From Corinectria fuckeliana (taxonomy: Eukaryota > Ascomycota > Sordariomycetes > Hypocreales > Nectriaceae), in NCBI GenBank assembly GCA_019137255.1, contig WPDH01000034.1, positions 434,001 through 498,000 of the forward strand: a stretch of DNA of 64,000 nucleotides. The letters are read 5' to 3'. Made by a program: the position numbers and the translations under genes. The notes under the pieces were generated by a model that worked only from the letters and a program-made list of their open reading frames with translations, was not told the DNA's origin and made no database searches. Positions 22,094 through 31,590 of the stretch are shown piece after piece (position 1 is the first letter of the stretch; every line of letters begins with the position of its first letter).

Positions 22094-23704
22094 ATGGCTC
22101 TCACGCGAAACCCTATCCTCCCTGGCTTCAACCCGGATCCCTCAATCCTTCGGGTTGGCGATGACTACTACATCGCTACCTCTACCTTCGAGTGGTACCC
22201 AGGCGTGCAGATTCACCACTCCAAGGATCTGGCGAACTGGGACTTGCTTGCGCGCCCACTGAGTCGCAAGAGCCAGCTTGATATGCGCGGTGATCCCGAC
22301 AGCTGCGGGGTTTGGGCTCCATGCCTTACTCACGATGGTGACAAGTTCTGGCTCGTCTATACAGACGTGAAACGTAAAGACGGCTCGTTCAAGGACGCAC
22401 ACAATTACATTGTTCACGCCCATAAAATCCAAGGGCCTTGGTCTGACCCCATCTATGCCAACTCGTCAGGCTTCGATCCTTCACTGTTCCACGACGATGA
22501 CGGCCGCAAGTGGTTTGTCAATATGCTCTGGGATCATCGGAGACGTCCGCTTCTCTTTGCCGGAATCATACTGCAGGAGTTTGACCCAGTAGCAGAGAAG
22601 CTCGTCGGTCCTAGAAAGAACATCTACCAAGGAACGGACCTGGAGCTTGTTGAAGGGCCACATCTTTACAAACGAAATGGATGGTACTATCTCTTGACGG
22701 CTGAGGGAGGCACGGCCTACGAGCATGCGTGCACTCTAGCCCGATCTCGCGACATCTGGGGCCCTTTTGAAACCCACCCTCAGAAGCACATCCTGACATC
22801 CAAGGATGCTCCGTTTGCGGCCTTGCAAAGAGCAGGCCATGGAGACGTCGTCGAAGGCCCAGACGGCAAGGCCTACTTGGTTCATCTCATTGGAAGGCCT
22901 ACGGGCCAGGGTCGCCGGTGTGTCCTAGGGCGAGAAACGGCCATTCAGGAAGCGTACTGGGGCGACGACGGCTGGCTGTACGTCAAGAATGGTCCGGTTC
23001 CCAGCCTTTTTGTCAACCTGCCGGGGAACCGGGACGATGTCTCGTATTGGGCGGAACAGAAGTATTCGTTTGCAAACGGGTTGCACAAGGACTTCCAGTG
23101 GCTTCGGACGCCCGAGAGCGATCGGATATTTTCCTGCGAAGAGGGAAAATTGTCCCTGATTGGGCGCGAGTCTATCGGTTCTTGGTTCGAGCAGGCGCTG
23201 GTGGCTCGTCGTCAGGTTCACTTTTCCTACGACGCTGAGACGGTCGTCGACTTTTCGCCTGAAGACGAGCGCCAATTTGCTGGTCTTACAGCGTACTACT
23301 GCCGCTACAATTTTTACTACCTAGCGGTGACTGCGCACTCGGATGGCCAGCGAGAATTGCTCATTATGAGTTCTGAAGTATCCTGGCCGGACGGCAATCT
23401 CGAGGCGCCGGGCGAGGCAGTCCGGATACCCAACGAGGGCAAGGTCATATTGGCTCTAGCCGTCCGGGGACAGAGCCTCCAATTCTCCTATGGCCTGGAA
23501 GGGGGCGAGCCGACAAAGATTGGGCCGGTGTTTGACGCCTCGATTTTGTCTGACGAGTGCGGCGGGCATCAGGCGCATGGGAGCTTCACGGGCGCGTTTG
23601 TGGGCATGGCTTGTTCTGACCTGAACGGGACGGCGCGGAAGGCTACGTTCGATTACTTTACTTATCGACCGGCCCATGATGTGTCTGATCGGTACGAACC
23701 GTGA
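22094..23704 (+). CDS. GH43 beta-xylosidase / alpha-L-arabinofuranosidase, intracellular
   Basis: A single exon encodes 536 aa without a signal peptide. The five-bladed propeller residues are in place: general base Asp15 in FNPDPSI, pKa-modulating Asp128 in SGFDPSLF and acid Glu187 in LVEGPH, matching Asp14/Asp127/Glu186 of Selenomonas ruminantium xylosidase. The substrate-pocket motif STFEWYPGVQIHHSKDL is present, and a C-terminal beta-sandwich follows (about 330-536), as in GH43 subfamily 11. The expected reaction is hydrolysis of xylobiose and short xylo-oligosaccharides to xylose in the cytosol. The Zn2Cys6 gene just upstream may regulate it. Conservation argues for an active enzyme. Confidence 0.93.
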   Translation: MALTRNPILPGFNPDPSILRVGDDYYIATSTFEWYPGVQIHHSKDLANWDLLARPLSRKSQLDMRGDPDSCGVWAPCLTHDGDKFWLVYTDVKRKDGSFKDAHNYIVHAHKIQGPWSDPIYANSSGFDPSLFHDDDGRKWFVNMLWDHRRRPLLFAGIILQEFDPVAEKLVGPRKNIYQGTDLELVEGPHLYKRNGWYYLLTAEGGTAYEHACTLARSRDIWGPFETHPQKHILTSKDAPFAALQRAGHGDVVEGPDGKAYLVHLIGRPTGQGRRCVLGRETAIQEAYWGDDGWLYVKNGPVPSLFVNLPGNRDDVSYWAEQKYSFANGLHKDFQWLRTPESDRIFSCEEGKLSLIGRESIGSWFEQALVARRQVHFSYDAETVVDFSPEDERQFAGLTAYYCRYNFYYLAVTAHSDGQRELLIMSSEVSWPDGNLEAPGEAVRIPNEGKVILALAVRGQSLQFSYGLEGGEPTKIGPVFDASILSDECGGHQAHGSFTGAFVGMACSDLNGTARKATFDYFTYRPAHDVSDRYEP

Positions 23705-23834
23705 AGGGTGCGTGCGTAGAGTGCAAAACGAGGACGGATGATACAAATTGCCTTGATGGGTATTTCCTTTCTAATTCAATATTTAGCATCCTTGGTATCA
23801 CTTGCAAAATGCTGCAACTGACTCCGACAATCAT

Positions 23835-24455
23835 CTATTCGATGCCAAAGGCCTGCTTCGCTCGCTCCAAGTACGCCGTCCGATCATCCGTGAGCGTGGT
23901 CCCGATGCACTCCATGTAGGCCGAAAAGCCGTCGTCTACATTCGTCTTCAACGCTTCAAGGACGCTCTTGTCGCACTGCGTCGTCAAGAACCACGCGCCG
24001 GAGCCGAAGTTGTACTGGTCAGGCGTCACCAGAGCCAGCAAGCTGTTGAGCTCGTCATCGGACATGGCGTCGACCGAGTCCACGTCGGCAACCTTGTCCT
24101 TGACGCCGGCCAGCGACTTGGCGTACTCGAGGTTGTACGCGGCCATCTGCATGTTGGCGGTGCCCTGGCCGGGCCGCCCGGGCGACACGTTGTGCTTGTA
24201 GGCGAAGTCGCCCGACTCGAAGGCCATCAGCGCCACGACGGCCGCCATCTGGTTGACGCTGTAGATGCCGTAGATGCCCATGGAGGCGGCGATCCACGGC
24301 GCGGCTTGCGCGGCCGTGCGGCAGTCCGTGTTGGAGGCCGCGCAGCTGTCGGACGCGGGCGCGATGTCGGCGATGATGGCTGTTGCGTTGAGGTTGGCGG
24401 TTGCGAGGGTTGCAAGGCTGAGGAGGAGGGGGGTGATGGTGGCGGTGAACTTCAT
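23835..24455 (-). CDS. small secreted protein, unknown function
   Basis: A single exon encodes 206 aa. The first about 20 residues (MKFTATITPLLLSLATLATA) are a clear signal peptide. The mature part has four Cys and an N-glycosylation sequon (NAT). A central block, ALMAFESGDFAYKHN followed by GQGTANMQMAAYNLEYAKS, recalls the active-site region of lysozyme-like or transglycosylase-like folds, with a Glu in a helix then a Gly/Thr/Asn loop. That is only a resemblance by eye. A TATA-like CTTATAAAC sits near 24555, about 100 bp upstream. It could be an effector or a wall-active enzyme. The ends are convergent with the GH43 gene. Confidence 0.75.
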   Translation of the reverse strand: MKFTATITPLLLSLATLATANLNATAIIADIAPASDSCAASNTDCRTAAQAAPWIAASMGIYGIYSVNQMAAVVALMAFESGDFAYKHNVSPGRPGQGTANMQMAAYNLEYAKSLAGVKDKVADVDSVDAMSDDELNSLLALVTPDQYNFGSGAWFLTTQCDKSVLEALKTNVDDGFSAYMECIGTTLTDDRTAYLERAKQAFGIE

Positions 24456-25564
24456 GGTGGTGAACTTGACGGTGGTGGGTAGGCAGAAGTGGTTTTGCAG
24501 ATACGTTGTGGTTGAGTATTCTGCGAAAGCAGTGTTAGGTAGAAAGCTCGTTGCTTATAAACGTGTCGGTGAAGGGAAGCTCGCGGGGGGTTCTTTGAGC
24601 CGCGAACGGTTGATGGTGTTTGCCTGCAGTTCTTTGAATGATGCAATGAGCGTGTGGTTTCTCGTTTACAGCGTATGGTGATACGGATGCAAGCGTGAAA
24701 GTGAACAAGCGAACCAGCCGCAGGAATAGTGAGAGAATGAACAGCCAAGAACAAAGGAGCGGATGGCGAATGGGAAGAAAGCGACAGACGAGCCTGGAGA
24801 GGGGACGAAGACTTCTTCTTATGAACCCTTGTTTCCCCCCTTCGTCGTCTCCCTTTTGCCGCCCCTGAACCACAGGCCCTCAGCAAAAGCCCAAGGAAAC
24901 GAAGGATATTCGCCCTTTCCCCCCGGCCCCCAATGGAAAACGCTCGCCCGTTCCCGTCGAGGGAAACACGGCATCTGGCTCAGCGGCAGGGGGAGCAACC
25001 CTGCAGCCAATGGCGAGCGGGGGAGCGCGCCGAGGCAACCCGCAGCTGAAACTGGGGATCCTCCCGTCTATGCTTGAAGAGCGCTAGTTTGTCTCGGCGG
25101 GCGGGAAGGTTTGTTTCAGCTCTGGGGGTTTGTTTGCCACTGTTCAGCGGATGTCCGGCTGGGCTTGTCGCTTAATAGACGACTTGGCTTGTTCGGAGTC
25201 GGCGGAGTTTCCCGTGATGGCCTGTTCGTTTGGTGCTGATTGTGAATATCAAGGCTCACATTGAGTCACCATGTTTTGTTGTACTAGACGTGAGACTTTG
25301 GAGTGTTTTTCTGCTTTAATGTTATGCACTGTATTGCTCAACCACCTGAGAAGGGATTTAGTAAAGCTTGCTTGCACTGAAGGGACACAAACTTTGAGTC
25401 CGCGGATGACGCATGCGAGTCGGTGACAGTCCCTTCTAGAGCAATACCGAGGATGGAGCTAAACATCTGAGGGTGAAGCACTATGATGGAGCGGGACTCG
25501 CCTGTTTCCTACACTGACTGGGTTGAGCTAAAGTGGGAAAGAAGCGCAAATCAGTGCTATCAGA

Positions 25565-25588
25565 TGTTGTTGTTGTTGTTGTTGTTGT
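25565..25588 (+). repeat. (TGT)8 microsatellite
   Basis: Eight perfect TGT units in non-coding sequence, likely length-polymorphic between strains. Confidence 0.9.
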
Positions 25589-25817
25589 ATTGTTTATCGC
25601 CGGGACGTCCCTTTCTAAGGGCAAAGGGCGCCTAACTAACTGTCTACATCTCTAAATACATTGCTGCATCAGTGCTACCAGTGGGTGTGAAGAGCAGTAC
25701 TCTTTCGAGAGCAACAACGAAAAACGGACATTCAAAGCTCCTTATTCGATTAGATAGTTGATATAAAGCCACGAGACGACACTCGTGAGCTTCGACTCCC
25801 ATCAGCACCCGCAGACA

Positions 25818-25871
25818 CACAGCCAAACCCGCTTACACAGCCAATCCTGCTTACACAGCCGATCCCGCTTA
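25818..25871 (+). repeat. three 18-bp tandem repeats before an orphan gene
   Basis: Three consecutive 18-bp units of the form CACAGCCRAWCCYGCTTA, differing at a few positions, with a partial fourth. They end 51 bp before the ATG at 25923, so they probably lie in its 5' leader or core promoter. Confidence 0.85.
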
Positions 25872-25922
25872 CACACCCGCATCAACAAAAGAAACCAATA
25901 AAACACTTGAAACCCTGAAAAC

Positions 25923-26417
25923 ATGGCTGATAAAAACAAGGATAAGAAGGAGGACAAGAAGGAGGACCAGGACGGCTTCACCGCCAGACCGGCTCCTGCC
26001 CCCCCGCGCATCAACACGGCACTTCAAGTCAAGAACATACCCATATCGCTGGAAGAAGCCGCAATCGGGGTAAATGACATTCTCAAAATCATCCCCGGCC
26101 TGACATTCACGGTTACTCGTGGCTGGACAGAAGTCCAGGGTCACATCTTGGCGAAACTCTGGGCGGCGACCGGAACCGACGAAACGGTCACATTCAAGCC
26201 TCCCAACCTTCGACTGACGAAATTCTTGGTCAAGGCTTTTCAGAAGAGCGGGATCGATCACGACGACGTTTGGACACACAAAGGCAACCCTGGCAAAGGC
26301 ACTCCTGACGTCAAGGTTTTCTTCAGATGGAGACGGGCCACGGATAAGCTTGAAGAATGGACTTCGCCTGTACATGGGGAGGAGGAGAGCCCGGTGGCGG
26401 GTCCCTCCTCGCGCTAG
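25923..26417 (+). CDS. orphan protein, 164 aa, unknown
   Basis: An uninterrupted ATG-started frame of 164 aa. The first 17 residues are almost all Lys/Asp/Glu (MADKNKDKKEDKKEDQDG), followed by a Pro/Ala stretch. The core (NTALQVKNIPISLEEAAIGV to VFFRWRRATDKLEEW) is about 110 residues of mixed alpha/beta character with no signal peptide or membrane segment. I do not recognise a family. Codon choice (C/G-ending) and the lack of stops in an otherwise decayed neighbourhood support a real gene. A short tandem repeat lies immediately upstream. Confidence 0.6.
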   Translation: MADKNKDKKEDKKEDQDGFTARPAPAPPRINTALQVKNIPISLEEAAIGVNDILKIIPGLTFTVTRGWTEVQGHILAKLWAATGTDETVTFKPPNLRLTKFLVKAFQKSGIDHDDVWTHKGNPGKGTPDVKVFFRWRRATDKLEEWTSPVHGEEESPVAGPSSR

Positions 26418-27255
26418 GCGGCGGCTGTAGTGTCAGACACAACAGCTACAGAATAGAGCCTACCTCGAGGCGGTTGAAGTAAAGGGTAGATTCTAGGCGA
26501 AAGCTCAACTTACCATTCACACAGAAGACGAAGTTGACCTCATTGGCGCTCTCGTAGTCGTACTCCGTCCGGAAAGTTGCCTTACTACGGCGCTGCGTTT
26601 ATAATCCCAAGCTTCTGTAAGATCTTAGACCAGCCTGGTTCCCTGTAGCATGAAGGCGAGCATCAATAAAAAAGGCCGTTGAGTGAGAACCGTAGGCTTG
26701 TCATCCCTACTCCCGCGTCAATCACGCACTCAACCTCTTGTCGTCCCGCTCCTTGTTACAACAAAATTTCAAGGGGTAATCCGATGTTTAGCTTTGTCTC
26801 TGGTCGCAGATAGGGTCCATTGCGACGTAACTCATGTTGTGTTGAGCCGCTGATCGTACTTGTACGAATGGTGGAGACGAACGGCATTTCTGTTGGTCAT
26901 GTGAATAGACTTATGAAGGATAAGTGATATAATTCGCCGGTTCCTTCTCTGCTATGAAGATGATGTAATGTCCCCTCTCGCATCTTTGACGTCGTGAATC
27001 GTTCTATTCAGGCTGCACGATATGTCTACTTAGACTATATATCATGTGATCACACTGTAATCCACTCTGTTTATCTCACCTTCCTTCTATATTATGACCT
27101 TGCCATTAATAATGATAGAAACGATTAGACAGCTAGACTAATAGGAAATCATGGCTTCAAGACATCATGCCATCAGGGCGTCAGAACAAAAGGGCAGCTA
27201 GCATTATAGATAGTAAACTAGGTTAAGATGATCTAAAAAAAGACAAGAGCATGCT
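26418..27255. other. gene-free, AT-leaning sequence
   Basis: About 840 bp, becoming AT-rich to the right, with no ORF or repeat I can support. Confidence 0.5.
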
Positions 27256-28613
27256 TCACTTTCCAACGAGTAGTGGCGGAGGTTGGACATTGTCTGGAAA
27301 CGTCGTCTCCCACGCCGACATGACCTGGTTGATCTTCCCCTCCCCATTCGCCGGCGCTATTGCATAGAGAGAGAATGGTCGGCCGTTGAAGAAGGCAAAT
27401 ATTAGGGGAATATTGCCAACCGGAAAACCTGCAGCGGCGGCGACACTACCAAAGCGAGAATCGCATGGTCCGAGGATCACGTCCACCCCGTAGTCCTTCA
27501 TCACGGCGAGGAGGTTGCCGGCCGCTGCCTCGCGAATTACTCTGAAGTTGCGCTCGTACTGCTCTTCTGTGATATTGGTATCTCGCGGCTTCGAGACCTT
27601 TCTGGTTGATGTCCCCCGCAGCCCGTGTCAGCAATATCCTATACAGAAAGGCATGATTGGTGACGGACGCTTTGTAAACTCTAGGTCCGCGTGCTTCTCA
27701 TGAAACTCTATGAGACCTTTGAGGGTCTGCGGCACATCATCAAATAGAGCTAGGAATCTTGGAAAAAGGCGTTTGGTTTGAAATGCTGCGAGGTCAGTCA
27801 GCAATCCTTTCGACGCCACTGTGGTTTTTGACTTACGAAAGATCTCTTCCACTCCTGCAAAGTCTGGCATCGCGCCGGTTATATCTTCCCATGGTGCTAC
27901 TGGGACAGATTTGACGACTTTACCCCCCCAGCCTTTGGATCTTCTCCTGTGCGGTAAAAATGGCCCCGTCAGCCGGCGATTAAGTTAGATAATACACCAA
28001 ATTCTTTACCTGGCCCCCAACAGCTGACCAGCCAGCCATCAAGCCAACTCACTTTCCGTTTCCGAGCTCCTGAAATAGTTCAGTATTGAGGACAGAAGTG
28101 TGAGACTGCCACGACTTACGCTGAGATTTGATTTGGCAATAATGATAATTCTAGCATCATTAAACGACCTGATGATGTTTGCGTCCTTCTTGGCTTTGCC
28201 TTATTTGAATGCGAATGACCCGCAGGTAGTTGGCATGTCCACCGTGCAGCATAGATCCTGCCTAGAGTCAGCTTCTGAACCACGCTGGCAAAGTCTGGCA
28301 AATCACCTTGATAATGATGGGTATGCTGTGAAAGGGTCCCCGAACGTTGCCTTCCTGTCGTTCCTCGTCCAGTTGATGCGCACGAGCCTGAACAGCATCT
28401 CGGTCGACTGTCGAAATCACTGCGTTGAGTCTGAGTCCTGCATGGTTGTGCTTTGCGATCTGGGCCAGGTACAGGTCTACGATCTTCGAACTTGTGACGA
28501 GTCGGTGTGTGAACAGCCCTTGAATCGACAGCCGACAGTTTCAGCAAGTAAATTGTCGAAGAATCAGCTTCTGTGCGCTCTATGAGCACACTCTGCCTAC
28601 TTTGAGTTGCCAT
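27256..28613 (-). pseudogene. amidase-signature enzyme, decayed, catalytic core deleted
   Basis: Reading from 28613 leftward, pieces of one amidase can be followed in order. SSKIVDLYLAQIAKHNHAG comes after a one-base frameshift. Then come the SIPIIIK segment with the catalytic Lys, and DMPTTCGSFAFK followed by an in-frame TAA. ARIIIIAKSNL and ELGNGK precede an in-frame TGA, and then comes LMAGWSAVGGQ. The sequence then jumps directly to KVVKSVPVAPWEDITGAMPDF, so the region with both catalytic serines (GGSSGG) is missing. After FHEKHADLEF there are two more frame changes before LGPCDSRFGSVAAAAGFPVG and the normal C-terminus. At least three remnant introns still have GT/AG ends. The gene is dead. 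Its original substrate is unknown. Confidence 0.85.
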
Positions 28614-28671
28614 GATGATCAACATCGAACGTCGGAGTGTTGAGGAATAGCAGCGCTCTCTTCTGCTACTT

Positions 28672-28704
28672 GGTCGGTCGGTTTGTCGGTTTGTCGGTTC
28701 GTCG
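28672..28704 (+). repeat. short GGTTTGTC tandem repeat
   Basis: Imperfect 8-bp units (GGTTTGTC, GGTTCGTC) repeated about four times in non-coding DNA. Confidence 0.7.
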
Positions 28705-29023
28705 AGAAACGGAATGGTGTAGTGTCTTAGAGGCTAGTAAAGGGAGAGATGTGTAGAAGAAGGGAGGAGTGAGAAGCTTGGCCTTGGTGAAGCAAGTGAG
28801 AGACGAGGATAGTAGAGATTTGTAGGCTATAGAGCAGCAGAAAACAAACGCTGTGATACTTTGCAGTAGAAAGATGCGAGTGCGTTGAAACAGTGACTTT
28901 GTGGAAAGTAGCTGATTTGGACCCTTAAGCTGGGCAGTAGGCAATAGCTCTGGAGTTATGTGACTCATTAAGAGTACGTTGGTCAGTCAGTTAGTTAGGG
29001 GCCGCAGTAGGTACGTGAAGCTA

Positions 29024-29092
29024 TTCACAGTTAGCTAACCAGCCAGTTAGCCAGTCAGCCAGCCAGTGGGTCAGCCAGGTCAGGATTGTATC
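29024..29092 (+). repeat. degenerate (CAGCCAGT)n tract
   Basis: About 70 bp of interleaved CCAGCCAGT, TAGCCAGTC and GTCAGCCAG units 380 bp before the transposon. Similar GTCAGT units occur at 28981-28998. Confidence 0.65.
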
Positions 29093-29468
29093 GAGAAAAT
29101 ATGGTAAGTAATGTCAATGTAGAAAATTATGGCCAGACCTAGTAAGAAAGTTCGCTTTGTCATTTCCAGTGCCTGGCCAAGTTATAACTTGGTGTGAGCC
29201 ACGACGTTGTATGCGTATTTACGCATTATCACACATTATTCATAATGACCGCAGAGGATTTATGTACTATACAGCTGTGGCGATGTTCATCAATACCACA
29301 ACCTAACAGATTAGACAAGTCAGGTATCTTGCCATATAATTTAGGCGTGATGTGACATGGTCAAAAAGGGAAGTGAGTGGCAAAAGGTACGGTCAAAATG
29401 CACCTTTTTAATCCCTGAGGGCTGTATTACTTGGCATCTTAGGCAGAAATGCACTTTTTCAACTACTA

Positions 29469-29510
29469 GAGTCGTGACCCACCTTTTCGTGTGCCCCACC
29501 CCTTTGCGCA
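29469..29510 (+). repeat. left terminal inverted repeat of the transposon
   Basis: 42 bp; matches the reverse complement of 31274-31315 except for one C/T difference at repeat position 20. It directly follows the TA at 29467-29468. Confidence 0.95.
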
Positions 29511-31273
29511 CCGCCGCGCGACGCGCTTCTGTAATCATCATTATAACACTTACTTATAACTTTACTAATTGTCATCTAAATTCGCCCAGATTTTCACGAT
29601 AAAGCCTCTAAAGGCTAATTATAAGGCCCTAATTAAAAAAATCCTTAAAAAAGCCGCTAAAGGTGTAGCAATTCGTAAGCTTACTAGAGACTATAACATT
29701 CCTGAGTTAATAATCTAATCACGAAAAAAGGACATATAAAACGCAAAAAAGGCCCAGAAAGATACCTAAAGATTATCACTAAATTAAGAGAGCCTATTAG
29801 TCTGTTATATTCTTACAGAAGAAGTAGCAGGCTAGGCTCTATTATAGTATAAGCTATATAAAGTTATATAAAAGATCTTAGACTCTTACTATAAAGATAG
29901 CCTTATCAGCTAGTATTAGGTTTTATAATTCCTATAATACTACCTTAAACTTAAAATAAAGGTATCTATATCTCTTAAAGCTACTTATTTAAATAGTATA
30001 ACTCCTAAAGCAATCTAACTATAGTACAAAATGCTAGTATAATAAATACTTAATAAGTCTGTTAGATTAGATAGGATTTATAATATAAATAAATATAGCC
30101 TCTCTAAGGGTATAACTAAGGCAGGAAAAGTTATTAGAAGCTCTTTCTCTTACTGCTTAGTTATCTTAGAGAGTAATTCTTATAATTAGGTCTTAATTAT
30201 AGAGGCAGAAAGCACTAAAAGAAGATATCTTACCTTATATATAGTCTTTATAAGAAATAATCTTTAAGAGTAATAGTTTTCTAATAATTTTCCGCCTTAA
30301 GTATATAACTATTTACTAACTAGGTGGGTAAATACCTTTATATATAAAAAGTGGCTAAAAAAGATATTTCTTAAGAAAATATAGCTATTAGACTTATCCT
30401 TATAGAGGATTCTTATTATTAATAGCTTCTAGGGTTATATTAGGCTTAGATTCTAGTTTAGAGCACTATTTTATTATATTTAGATTATCTATTTACCCTC
30501 TTACAGCTTATATATTATATAGCTGTTTAATATAAGTATATTTAGCCCTCTTAAGCGCGCTTTTTAACACTAGATAAAGTAGTACTTCTTATTTTTAATA
30601 ACTACCTCTATTTAAAAATAATACTTTTTTATAGTATATAAAATAGCTTCCTAGGAAGCTATAACTAAGAAGAATATCTAAGCAGGTTTTTTAAGTGTAA
30701 GAATATAGCTAGTTAATATAGAAAAGCTAATAGTATATATTATTATTACTAAGTAGTTACTACTAGCAGAATTAGCACTATACACACTAAAGTAACAAAA
30801 AGTTATAAAAGATAATATTTCTTATATGCCTAGGAATAAGGCTAAGCTAATAGTATAGCTTAATTTGCTATAAAGAGACCTTAGTAGCTTTACCTAGACT
30901 ATCTGAGAAATAGGAGAAAAGACAGAAAATAAGCTTAATCTTTAGAATACTAAAATCGCTAAATTATAAGCAAAAGTCACACATCTAGAGGCATAAATAG
31001 CTTTATAAAAGCCTACTAGGCGTAAGGCAGTCTAATTTAATCTAATTGCTGCTTTTCTAACAGCTAAGAAGATTAAAAAGGCGAAGCCTAGGTCTAAGAA
31101 GAAAAAGAGGAAAAAGAAAGCTCCTACGCCTAAGCTAGCACAAGAGGTAGCGGAAAAAGTGGGCAGTTTAAACATATATAGTATAATAAACACATTCTAG
31201 GCTTAGCTAGTTATTTTCTATGGTATTCGTTGAGAAATACGGTCTTTAAGTCTGACTGTGAACGCGATCCTGA

Positions 31274-31315
31274 TGCGCAAAGGGGTGGGGCACACAAAAA
31301 GGTGGGTCACGACTC
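31274..31315 (-). repeat. right terminal inverted repeat of the transposon
   Basis: 42 bp; partner of 29469-29510. It is followed by TA at 31316-31317 and ends 275 bp before the Clr5-ankyrin start codon, so it lies in that gene's upstream region. Confidence 0.95.
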
Positions 31316-31590
31316 TAACGGAGTACTTGCAGATGTAGCGTTTCGGGCACAAACAAGGCGAGCAATGAGCTTACGACAAAAGGCCAGGATGGACAAAAGG
31401 ACAAAATGCCCCTTAGAGCCCCGCTGTTCGAGGGATCACATTGCAAAAGTCCCTGCTGCTCTCACAGCAATATCGTACAAGTACTTAACTCACCTGGTCT
31501 CGGGCCTTTCGTATCACTCACTCATCTATCAAATCGCATCCTTCTTCAATATTTACTATCTCGCAAAGGGCCGCGATTCGGCAGCTCAGT

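Larger units (their letters stand above)
24456..25922. other. intergenic with two short tandem repeats
   Basis: No supported gene in about 1.5 kb. A conspicuous GC-rich part (24.8-25.1 kb) gives to AT-richer sequence, then a TGT microsatellite and an 18-bp tandem repeat, listed separately. Confidence 0.5.
29469..31315 (+). mobile_element. Fot1/pogo-like (Tc1-mariner) DNA transposon, RIP-degraded
   Basis: An 1847-bp element is bounded by inverted repeats of 42 bp (29469-29510 and 31274-31315, one mismatch) starting GAGTCGTGACCCACC. It is flanked by TA on both sides (29467-29468, 31316-31317), the target duplication of Tc1/mariner elements. The interior is extremely AT-rich and full of stops, whereas the TIRs stay GC-rich, as expected after RIP. 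A plus-strand transposase remnant is readable at 29602-29715: KKAAKGVAIRKLTRDYNIP resembles the N-terminal helix-turn-helix of pogo/Fot1 transposases. A Lys/Arg-rich tail lies at about 31060-31160. It is not autonomous. The class is well supported; the Fot1 assignment is an inference from size, HTH and TA site. Confidence 0.9.
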
